A DNA stretch of 64,000 nt from DSOI01 sp041394885 (GTDB lineage: Bacteria > Acidobacteriota > Terriglobia > Bryobacterales > Bryobacteraceae), in NCBI GenBank assembly GCA_041394885.1, contig JAWKHI010000039.1:7116-71115 (forward strand), written 5' to 3'. Shown piece after piece: positions 1-7,134 of the stretch. Each line of letters begins with the position of its first letter. Within the stretch, counting starts at the first letter, position 1. The notes under the pieces were generated by a model that searched no databases, had not been told where the DNA came from, and saw nothing but the letters and a program-made list of their open reading frames with translations. Made by a program: the position numbers and the translations under genes.

Positions 1-981
1 GGACCGCCGGTCTACCGGCGCGCCGAGATACTCGTTTCCTGGCCGCTCGAAAACCTCGGCCCGTCTTTGCCCAACCTCATGGCAACGGTCGCCGGCAATC
101 TCTTCGAGCTGAAGCCGTTCTCCGGCCTCAAACTGCTGGACCTGAAACTGCCGGACGCGTTTCGCGAAGCCTATCCGGGCCCTGCCTACGGCGTCGCCGG
201 AACCCGCCGGCTCGCTGGCGTCGACACCTTGCCGCTCATCGGCACCATCATCAAACCGAGCGTGGGGCTCACGCCGGAACAAACCGCGGAGATGGTGGCG
301 AAACTGGCCGCCGGCGGCATCGACTTCATCAAAGACGATGAATTGCAGTGCGACGGTCCACATTGCCCGTTTGCCGACCGCGTGGCCGCTGTGATGAGCG
401 TGCTTCTCGATCATGCGGACAAGACCGGAAAGAAGGTGATGTATGCCTTCAACGTCACCGGCGAGGTGGATGAAATGCGCCGCCGTCATGACGCTGTCGC
501 CGCGGCCGGCGGCACCTGCGTGATGGTGAGCGTGAACGCCGCCGGCTTGCCTGGCGTCACCAGCCTGCGGCGCCATGCACAGCTTCCCATTCACGGGCAC
601 CGAAACGGATGGGGGATGTTTGACCGGTCACCCGCCATCGGCATGAGCTATCTCGCGTATCAGAAGTTCTGGCGCGTGGCCGGCGTGGATCATCTGCACG
701 TCAACGGTCTGCGGAACAAGTTCTGCGAGAGCGATGAATCGGTGATCGCGTCGGCGCGCGAATGCCTCACGCCGATGTTCGCCTCGCCAGACCCGGGGTT
801 CACTGTGATGCCGGTTTTTTCGTCGGGGCAAACGGCTTCGCAGCCCGCTGACACGTATCGATCGCTCGGCTCCACGGATCTGATTTACGCTTGCGGAGGC
901 GGCATCATGGGTCATCCGGAAGGGATCGCAGGCGGAGTCCGCAGTGTACGCGAGGCCTGGGAAGCCGCGATCGCATCGTGA
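1..981 (+). CDS. oiaX: RuBisCO-like protein, probable 3-oxo-isoapionate-4-phosphate decarboxylase (5' end outside window)
   Basis: The frame is open from base 1 to TGA at 979-981, giving the last 326 residues; a RuBisCO large-chain-like protein is about 420 aa, so roughly 100 N-terminal residues lie outside. RuBisCO landmarks are visible in order: GTIIKPSVGL (proton-abstracting lysine region), GIDFIKDDE (carbamylated Lys followed by metal-binding Asp/Glu), HGHRNGWGM, SSGQ and GGGIMGHPEG (phosphate-binding glycines). RuBisCO-like proteins of this type do not fix CO2. The partner genes, a DUF1537 kinase with a 4-nt overlap and a 6PGDH-like oxidoreductase, match the D-apionate pathway, in which OiaX decarboxylates 3-oxo-isoapionate 4-phosphate to L-erythrulose 1-phosphate. 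Family membership is clear; the exact substrate is inferred from neighbours, and a tetrulose/threonate-type RLP is the main alternative. Confidence 0.8.
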   Translation, partial: GPPVYRRAEILVSWPLENLGPSLPNLMATVAGNLFELKPFSGLKLLDLKLPDAFREAYPGPAYGVAGTRRLAGVDTLPLIGTIIKPSVGLTPEQTAEMVAKLAAGGIDFIKDDELQCDGPHCPFADRVAAVMSVLLDHADKTGKKVMYAFNVTGEVDEMRRRHDAVAAAGGTCVMVSVNAAGLPGVTSLRRHAQLPIHGHRNGWGMFDRSPAIGMSYLAYQKFWRVAGVDHLHVNGLRNKFCESDESVIASARECLTPMFASPDPGFTVMPVFSSGQTASQPADTYRSLGSTDLIYACGGGIMGHPEGIAGGVRSVREAWEAAIAS

Positions 982-2276
982 CCGCCGCGCTTCCATCCCG
1001 CGTGATCTCGTGGTACGGAGACGACTTCACGGGTTCGACCGACGCCCTGGAGGCGCTGGCGCCGCACATGCCGTCGGTTTTGTTTCTGCGCCGTCCGGAC
1101 GATGCCTCCTTTGCGCCGTTCGCCGACTACGCCGCATTCGGGCTCGCGGGTTCGAGCCGCAGCGAAACGCCGGAATGGATGGATGCCAATCTGCCCGCGA
1201 CGTTCGCGTGGCTCGAGAGTCTCGGGACCGAGGTGTGTCACTACAAGGTGTGTTCCACCTTCGACAGCGCTCCCGGCATGGGTAACATCGGGCGCGCCCT
1301 CGAGATCGGCCGCCGCGTCTTCGGCGGCGCATCGGCGCCGATCGTGGTTGGCGCGCCTCCGCTTGGCCGCTACACCTTCTTCGGGAATCTGTTCGCGCGC
1401 GCCGGGGACACCATCCACAGGATTGACCGTCATCCCACGATGCGCTGTCATCCGGTGACGCCGATGGGAGAAGCCGACCTGCGACTGCATCTGGCGGCCC
1501 AAACCACACTCGACATCGGCTTGCTGGACGCGGTGCAACTCGAGTCGTCCGGCGCCGCCGAGCGGTATCGAAACCTCCGGCAGTCTTGCCAAGCCGTGCT
1601 CATCGACGTGATGAACCAGGCCACGCTCGCGCAGGCCGGGAGTTTGTTGTGGGGCGCGGACCGGGCACGATTTATCGTTGGATCTTCCGGCGTCGAGTAT
1701 GCGCTGCTCGCGCACTGGGGGCTCGAGCGTCCGGCGGCGATCGCCGCCGAGCCGGTGGACCGCATCGTTGTCCTTTCGGGAAGCTGCTCACCGGTGACCG
1801 CGAGTCAAATCGAGTTCGCGCATCGGAGCGAGGCGTTCGCACCCGTCCGTTTGGATGCGCGCGCGCTCACCAGCGCCGGAGCCTCCGGCGCGGCCGAGCA
1901 AGCGTGCAGGTCAGCGCTCGAATCGCTCAGGCAGGGCCGCAGCCCAGTGCTCTACACCGCGGCGACTCCCGAGGATCGTATCGAGGATTTCCAAGCGAGG
2001 CAATCGCTCGGCGAGCAGGCCGGCCGCATCCTGGCGCGCGTGCTCGACCAATCGGGTGTGCGGCGCGCCGTCATCGCCGGCGGCGACACATCGAGTCACG
2101 GTGGGCAGCAGCTCGGCATCGACGCACTCACCTTCGTGGCGCATCTGGCGCCGGGCGCACCGCTGTGCCGCGCATGGTCCCGCGACCCGCGCCGGCGGGA
2201 TCTGGAGATCGTATTCAAAGGCGGCCAATGCGGCCGCGAAGATTTCTTCGAACTAGTGAGAAAGGGCCGAAACTGA
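978..2276 (+). CDS. oiaK: Four-carbon acid sugar kinase family protein (DUF1537), probable 3-oxo-isoapionate kinase
   Basis: The start is GTG at 978, overlapping the previous stop as GTGA, which predicts translational coupling; longer upstream frames are run-through. The 432-aa protein has the DUF1537 layout: an N-terminal WYGDDFTGSTDALEAL substrate-binding segment (about residues 11-26), a middle part with VLSGSCSPVTASQIE, and a C-terminal nucleotide-binding part with VIAGGDTSSHGGQQLG. Members phosphorylate C4-C5 acid sugars or their keto derivatives in the cytoplasm. Beside a RuBisCO-like decarboxylase it most likely phosphorylates 3-oxo-isoapionate at O4, making the substrate of the upstream enzyme. 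A related kinase such as a threonate or erythronate kinase is the alternative. Confidence 0.8.
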   Translation: MTAALPSRVISWYGDDFTGSTDALEALAPHMPSVLFLRRPDDASFAPFADYAAFGLAGSSRSETPEWMDANLPATFAWLESLGTEVCHYKVCSTFDSAPGMGNIGRALEIGRRVFGGASAPIVVGAPPLGRYTFFGNLFARAGDTIHRIDRHPTMRCHPVTPMGEADLRLHLAAQTTLDIGLLDAVQLESSGAAERYRNLRQSCQAVLIDVMNQATLAQAGSLLWGADRARFIVGSSGVEYALLAHWGLERPAAIAAEPVDRIVVLSGSCSPVTASQIEFAHRSEAFAPVRLDARALTSAGASGAAEQACRSALESLRQGRSPVLYTAATPEDRIEDFQARQSLGEQAGRILARVLDQSGVRRAVIAGGDTSSHGGQQLGIDALTFVAHLAPGAPLCRAWSRDPRRRDLEIVFKGGQCGREDFFELVRKGRN

Positions 2277-2277
2277 G

Positions 2278-3117
2278 ATGAAGACCATCGCGTTGTTGGG
2301 CGCGGGAGGAAAGATGGGGCTCCGCCTGTCCGCCAACTTGCAAGGAAGCGACTATGAGGTGCGCCACGTTGAAATTGGGGCAAAGGGCCTGGCTGCGCTT
2401 CGCGAACGAGGGCTGGAGCCGGTGGAGACCGGCCCCGCGCTCGACGGGGCCGAGGCCGTGATTCTGGCCGTTCCCGACAACCGGATCCACGCGATCCTGC
2501 AATCGATCGAATCCAAACTCGCGCCCGGCACTCTGGTGGTGCTGCTCGACGTGGCCGCCGCCTATGCGGGATTGCTTCCCGACAATCCTTCGCTCGAATA
2601 CTTCGTGACTCATCCCTGCCATCCGCCGATCTTCAGCGACGAAGTGGATCCGCTCGCGCAACGCGACTTCTTTGGCGGAGAACACGCCAAGCAGCACATC
2701 GTGTGCTGCCTGGTGCAGGGAAAGGAGGAATCGTACGCGGCCGGGGAAGCGATCGCGCGCACGATCTACAAACCGGTGATGAAGTCCCACCGATGCACAG
2801 CGGAACAGATGGCCATCCTCGAGCCGGCGCTCTCGGAAACCGTGCTCGGCACATGCCTCACGATCCTGCGCGAAGCCACCGACGAAGCGGTTCGCCGCGG
2901 CGTCCCCGCCGAAGCCGCGCGGGACTTCCTGCTCGGCCACATGCGCGTGGAACTGGCGATCGTATTTCAGGAGAAGGAAGGCGCAGTGTTTTCCGATGGC
3001 GCGCTGAAGGCGATCGAACGGGCGCGCGACGTGATCTTCAAGCCGGACTGGAAACGCGTTTTCGACGAAGAGGCGATCGCCGAAAGCGTCCGCCACATCA
3101 CACGGGTGGACGACTGA
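2278..3117 (+). CDS. 6-phosphogluconate dehydrogenase-like oxidoreductase, candidate D-apionate oxidoisomerase
   Basis: This 279-aa protein starts one base after the oiaK stop (TGAgATG). It opens with a dinucleotide-binding Rossmann motif, ALLGAGGKMG at residues 5-14, and has a mostly helical C-terminal half like the 6PGDH-type C-terminal domain family, with conserved HPCHPP (about residues 108-113) and RCTAEQMAILEPALSET. In apionate-degrading operons the enzyme next to OiaK and OiaX is ApnO, which oxidises and isomerises D-apionate to 3-oxo-isoapionate with NAD; this gene fits that role in size, fold and position. The exact assignment is inferred from context and my memory of the family, so no symbol is given. 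It ends the operon; the next gene starts 79 nt downstream. Confidence 0.65.
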   Translation: MKTIALLGAGGKMGLRLSANLQGSDYEVRHVEIGAKGLAALRERGLEPVETGPALDGAEAVILAVPDNRIHAILQSIESKLAPGTLVVLLDVAAAYAGLLPDNPSLEYFVTHPCHPPIFSDEVDPLAQRDFFGGEHAKQHIVCCLVQGKEESYAAGEAIARTIYKPVMKSHRCTAEQMAILEPALSETVLGTCLTILREATDEAVRRGVPAEAARDFLLGHMRVELAIVFQEKEGAVFSDGALKAIERARDVIFKPDWKRVFDEEAIAESVRHITRVDD

Positions 3118-3196
3118 GACAGGTTCGACTGCAGCGTAGAGAGTCTCGGCGTCGCGAGGCGGGTGCGATCCAATAGGGCGCATTGGGTCTATCAAA

Positions 3197-3830
3197 ATGA
3201 AGCTTCACCGGATTGCACTCTGCTCGCTGTTCATCCATCTTCCACTTATCGCCCAGTCGATCACCGGGGCCATCGGAGGCACCATCGTCGACCCGAGCGG
3301 CGCGGCCATCGTAACGGCGAAGGTCACCCTGCGCAGCCAAGCCACCGGGGCGGAAAGGTCCGGCGAAAGTAACGAGGCGGGACGCTTCTTCTTCGGATCA
3401 CTCCAGCCGGGCGTCTACACGCTCGCCATCGATGCGGCCGGCTTCCGCGGGCTGGAACGGACGTCGATCAACCTTCCGGCCGCCGAGACGCTCAACCTCG
3501 GCGATCTTCGCCTGGAGGTGGGCCAAGTGACGGACTCGGTCGAGGTCCGCGAGTAGGGTGCGGTGGTGCAGACGCAGACCGCCGAACGCGCCGGGACGCT
3601 CACGACGTCGCAGGTGCAGAACCTCGCCATACGCGGACGCAACGTAACTTCACTCGTCTCACTGCTGCCCGGCGTGGTGGACCTGGACGACTCCGAGCAA
3701 CTCACCAACAACTGGAATTTCTATGTGCAGGGGAATCGGCGCAACACGAACAACGTGACGCTCGACGGCGCGACGGTGAACGCGATCGGGAATAACTTCA
3801 ACGCCGTTGTGGCGGTATCGTGGACGCCGC
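3197..3830 (+). pseudogene. TonB-dependent receptor, broken and truncated after the plug domain
   Basis: The frame starts at ATG 3197 with a signal peptide and the carboxypeptidase-regulatory-like domain typical of acidobacterial Oar-like receptors (SITGAIGGTIVDPSGAAIV, then GVYTLAIDAAGF). An in-frame amber codon at 3554-3556 interrupts it after VTDSVEVRE. The same frame then resumes with the plug domain (TTSQVQNLAIRGRNVTSL, LLPGVVDLDD, QGNRRNTNNVTLDGA). The receptor sequence stops near 3830 where group II intron sequence begins; there also seems to be a one-base loss just before the junction (SWTP where a receptor would read S-M/V-D-A). The whole beta-barrel, normally more than 700 residues, is missing, so this is a dead remnant of an outer-membrane nutrient receptor. 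Confidence 0.85.
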
Positions 3831-4665
3831 GGATCGATCAGCGGCTCTAATCTCGACTTCACCACCATCTGTGCAATCCGGTCCGACACGGTCGGTATCA
3901 CCAGTTTCCTTTCCCCTCCTCCGGCTTTCGGGTCATCACCGTCCGGACCGGCGGCGGAAAGTAGCTGCCCGACGACATCCGATCCCAGATCTTGTACAAG
4001 GTCCCTTTCAGGTTCTTTTCAAAATCGGCGATCGACTGGTCGTCGACTCCTGCTGCTCCTTGATTTGCGCGTACCTTGCGATAAGCTTCCCAAACCTCCC
4101 ACTTCGAGATTTCAGACGGTTTTGCCTGATTCATCGACTCCTCCCATTGCTGGTTGATCGCCGAATCCGGCCCCATGACACAACCCCTTCGCTCCAGCCC
4201 CTTTCGTGGCCTTCTCCGCTACTACGGGTTGTTCGGCCCCTGTGCTTCGCTTCCGTACTCTCGCTCTCATGGTTCTGCCACTTGAGCTTCTCCGTTTGCA
4301 TCGGAGCCCCAGGTTCCCACGTTCTGCTGAACCGCCTCTCAGCAAACTAAATGCCGGATGCCACTCCGTCCGTAAATAGGCTCCGCCGGAGTTGATCCCG
4401 CGGTAACGACTCGCCGCGGTTTTGACATCGTCCCTACGCTTTCGACACTTCATCAGTGGTTCAATTGCGTCCTCTTCTTGCCAGTCACCTGACCTGGTTC
4501 TTCCCAGTCCTTTTCCTTCTGCGCTCACGACCATGGCTTTTGACCACAGCCGCCAGAGGTGGTTTAGAACCTGCTCCTGCAAGCCGGTTCCGAGGGGCCG
4601 TCCCTCATCGGTTCAGCAGCATATCGCTGCGGGCCCGGTTAGGCCCTTCGCGCCTCGTGGCGCAC
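3831..4665 (-). mobile_element. Truncated group II intron (5' part: RNA domains and start of the maturase)
   Basis: On the minus strand the element begins with the canonical bacterial 5' end GTGCGCC at 4665-4659. It runs through about 530 nt of structured, non-coding sequence before the maturase start at 4134. Homology ends near 3831-3838, so most of the maturase and the 3' RNA domains (including catalytic domain V) are lost. The 5' exon junction falls exactly within codon 258 of the DGR-type reverse transcriptase, right after its YVDD motif. The 3' side is now fused to a TonB receptor pseudogene, so a deletion or rearrangement followed insertion. Confidence 0.85.
3835..4134 (-). pseudogene. 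Group II intron maturase/reverse transcriptase (LtrA-like), N-terminal fragment, frameshifted
   Basis: ATG at 4134 is preceded by GGGAGGAG five bases upstream. The protein opens as MNQAKPSEISKWEVWEAYRK and VRANQGAAGVDDQSIADFE, the standard start of bacterial group II intron RTs, and reaches SGSYFPPPVRTV. Near 3905-3915 the frame shifts; expected sequence continues in the next frame as ERKLVIPTVSDRIAQMVV and KSRLEPLID before joining receptor DNA. Only the RT-0/RT-1/RT-2 region remains; the palm YADD, X and endonuclease domains are gone. A longer start at 4176 is open but less likely. Confidence 0.85.
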
Positions 4666-5437
4666 AGTCGTCCACGTAGCGCGCGTAGGCGCCGGGACGG
4701 AGATTGCGGTCAATCATGTGGTCCATGGGATTGAGGTAGACATTGGCGAAGAACTGCGACGTTTGATTGCCAAGGGGCAGACCGCGGCGGCGCTCGTGCG
4801 GGGTGAACAGCGTGTCACCGGGAAAGTAGTGGACCACTTCCTCCTGCGGGTTGGAACTGTCGATGATCAGGGACGCCAGCCGGAGCGTTGCCGGGCATTC
4901 GATCACGCTTCTAAGGACTCGCCGGCACAACGGAGCTGGGGCGGCGAGTCTTTTCATGCCTTTAGGGCGCCCCGCCCTGTGCCGGCTAGCAAGGAGACCG
5001 TGCAGAATAGTGTGGTCAACGGATGGGAAGTATTTGCGGACGTCGCACTTCAGGACACAGGCGAAGCGGGCGGTGGCACGGCGGCAGTGGGTTAGGGCGC
5101 GATGAGTCCCGAAACCCTTGCGGCAGGCGAAGGAATACGGCACGAACCGGCGATCGAAAACTGGCTCGACGACGTTGGTAAGGGCGTGATGCACCACGCG
5201 GTCGAGGAATGGCGCGGCGGAGATCAGGCGCGGCGTGGGATCAAGGATGGGAAAGGTTCGATACGCACCGGGGCGGTAGGAACCGTCAAGCAGCCGCCGG
5301 CGGAGACGGTAGAGTTCCGGCTCGAGGTTGGCGAGGAAGGCGGCGACATCGGGGCGAGACTTCTTTCCGGCTGCGGCACGGTGGGCGGCGTCGAAGAGAT
5401 TAGGCAGCCCGGTCAGTTTCGGCCACAACGGTCTCAC
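4666..5437 (-). pseudogene. DGR-type reverse transcriptase, 5' exon, cut by a group II intron after YVDD
   Basis: GTG at 5437 overlaps the stop of the upstream avd frame as GTGA. The 257 residues read as a diversity-generating-retroelement RT: SYRPGAYRTFPILDPTPR, AAPFLDRVVHHAL, SFACRKGFGTHRAL, motif A CDVRKYFPSVDH (131-142), YFPGDTLFTPHERRRGLPLG, then the DGR-diagnostic [LIV]GxxxSQ motif as LGNQTSQ (222-228) and catalytic YVDD (254-257). Group II RTs have QGxxxSP at that position, so this is a different lineage from the intron inserted into it. Codon 258 is split by the intron and no 3' exon is visible. Residues about 151-173 are encoded by a 66-bp inverted-repeat-bounded segment that looks inserted. 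No template repeat or variable repeat was found nearby, so the system appears dead. Confidence 0.8.
4921..4986. repeat. 66-bp segment bounded by perfect 9-bp inverted repeats inside the RT gene
   Basis: GCCGGCACA at 4921-4929 and TGTGCCGGC at 4978-4986 form perfect terminal inverted repeats. The segment is a multiple of three and keeps the RT frame open. It encodes a basic stretch (around RHRAGRPKGMKRL) just where related RTs run directly from the LLA helix into CPxTL. It looks like a small REP/MITE-like insertion; no clear target-site duplication could be fixed. Confidence 0.5.
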
Positions 5438-5774
5438 TGGGCTTTCCGCCAGCCGCCGATCATACGCCCGATTTCATCGAGGAGTCCGGTGGCGTGGGTG
5501 TAGGAGTCGAAAGACAGAGTTGGAGATCCTTCGCCAGCCGAAGCAGAATGCGGATCGAATTGACGCGATCGCTGGCAGCCTCCAGAGCTGTGGATTTGTC
5601 ACGCGCGAAGGTAGCTCGAGTCAGGGCCGTAACGAGATCAAGCAACTGGGTATAGAGCCGGTCGCCGAGCGTGAAGCGATGACTGCGCGGCAGCTTTTCG
5701 ATTTTTGGGATGAGCCAGAGGGTCAGCCGGTAGGACTTCTCGAGGGCGACCGGTGTGGCGGGAGTTGGGGGCAT
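5434..5774 (-). pseudogene. avd: Avd-like accessory variability determinant (four-helix bundle), frameshifted near its C-terminus
   Basis: Starting at ATG 5774, the protein reads LTLWLIPKIEKLPRSHRFTL, GDRLYTQLLDLVTALTRA and VNSIRILLRLAKDLQL, the DGR Avd/four-helix-bundle pattern. In the uninterrupted frame it ends in unrelated STPTPTPPDSS sequence at 5460. A one-base shift near 5515 instead gives LSFDSYTHATGLLDEIGRMI and GGWRKAQ, the expected Avd ending, with its TGA overlapping the RT start GTG at 5434-5437. So avd and the RT were once a coupled pair, and a 2-nt duplication or 1-nt loss broke avd. In DGRs, Avd binds the RT and is needed for mutagenic retrohoming. Confidence 0.75.
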
Positions 5775-5814
5775 CGCCGACGATTATGCTGCGAAGTCTG
5801 CGTGTGCCGCGAAC

Positions 5815-7134
5815 CTACGGATTTACCGCCCCCAGCACCCGCCGGAACGCTGCCACCGTCCGCTCCACATCCTCATCCCCATGGGCGGCCGACGTCAACC
5901 CGCCCGGCCATCCGGCGATGTCCACCCCCTCGCATAGCAGCGCGATGCGCAGCCGGTGGATCAGCTCCATGGGAGTCCCGCCTTTGAGCTTCGCGGCGGG
6001 AACGCGTCCGGCTTCGACGGCCTCGGGCGTCACGCGATCCTCGCCGCCGGCGGCGTAGATGTGGAAGTCCGAGAAGCGGCCATAGGCGCACCAGTTCAGG
6101 CCCTTCTCGTCGATGGCGCGATTGATGCCGTCGCGGATGGCCGCCGCCACGCGATTGGCTTGGGCGAGGGCATCGGTGTCGCGGACGATCCGCAGTGTGG
6201 CGATGCCGGCCGCGGCCGACACCGGTCCGGCATTGTAAGTTCCTTGATGCGCCACTGCGGGCGACTGCATGCGGCCATCGGGCGACCGGAACTCGAGCGC
6301 GTCGAACAGGTCCGGGCGGCCCACCACGGCCGCGCCGGGATAGCCGCCGGCGATGATCTTGGCGAGCGTGGTGAGGTCCGGCGTGATGGCGTAGAGCGCC
6401 TGCGCGCCGCCGGGGGAGCAGCGGAAGCCGGAGATCACTTCGTCGAAGATCAGCACCACGCCGCGGCGCGCGGTCACGTCGCGAAGGGTGCGCAGCAGTT
6501 CCATCGGCAGGGGGACATGGCCGAAGGTCGCGCCGGTGGGCTCGACGATCACGGCGGCGATGTCGTCGCGCCCTTCGATGGTCTCGCGGACGCGATCGGG
6601 GTCGAGCGAGGCGCACAGCAGGCCGTCGTCCACGATGCCCTGCACCACGCCCGCGGCGCCGCCGGATTGAAACGCCACATGGTCATGCCAGCCGTGGAAA
6701 TGTCCGGCGAAGCGCATCACTTTCGGCTTACCGGTATAGGCGCGCGCGAGCCGGAGCGCGAGGTGGGTGGCTTCGGTGCCGGTGACGGTGAACCGGACGC
6801 GCTGGGCCGAAGGAATCATGGACGCGATCAGCTCCGCCCACTCCACCTCCAGCCGGTGCGACGCTCCGTAGTGCGCGCCCCTGGACGCCTGTTCGCGCAC
6901 GGCTTCGGTGACCTCGGGATGGCAATGGCCGAGGATGAGCGCGCCGTGCCCGCCGAAATAGTCGATATATTCGTTGCCGTCGACATCCCACTTGCGCGAC
7001 CCCGCAGCGCGTTCCACGTAGATCGGGTACGGTTCCAGGTGGCGCGCCACGTGCGTCACGCCGTTGGGCAGCAGGCGCGCGGCGCGCTCGAACAGCGTCC
7101 GCGATCCGGGGGTGCGGCTTTCGAATGGACTCAT
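5815..7134 (-). CDS. Class III PLP aminotransferase, glutamate-1-semialdehyde 2,1-aminomutase-like
   Basis: The 439-aa protein has the class III aminotransferase order: WDVDGNEYIDYFGGHGALIL (about 49-68), VTGTEATHLALRLARA (117-132), IFDEVISGFR (229-238, PLP-binding Asp) and the Schiff-base lysine in LTTLAKIIAGGYPGA (Lys259). It is closest to GSA aminomutase-like members that act outside haem synthesis. Its ATG overlaps the stop of the upstream D-aminoacylase gene as ATGA (7131-7134), so the two are co-translated; a joint role in D-amino-acid or N-acyl-amino-acid catabolism is inferred. The substrate is unknown. Confidence 0.85.
   Translation of the reverse strand: MSPFESRTPGSRTLFERAARLLPNGVTHVARHLEPYPIYVERAAGSRKWDVDGNEYIDYFGGHGALILGHCHPEVTEAVREQASRGAHYGASHRLEVEWAELIASMIPSAQRVRFTVTGTEATHLALRLARAYTGKPKVMRFAGHFHGWHDHVAFQSGGAAGVVQGIVDDGLLCASLDPDRVRETIEGRDDIAAVIVEPTGATFGHVPLPMELLRTLRDVTARRGVVLIFDEVISGFRCSPGGAQALYAITPDLTTLAKIIAGGYPGAAVVGRPDLFDALEFRSPDGRMQSPAVAHQGTYNAGPVSAAAGIATLRIVRDTDALAQANRVAAAIRDGINRAIDEKGLNWCAYGRFSDFHIYAAGGEDRVTPEAVEAGRVPAAKLKGGTPMELIHRLRIALLCEGVDIAGWPGGLTSAAHGDEDVERTVAAFRRVLGAVNP

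Noticed and set aside
3554..3556. TAG in the TonB receptor as a recoded pyrrolysine codon
   Set aside because: The receptor is truncated soon after and has no function to preserve; pyrrolysine genes are not seen here.
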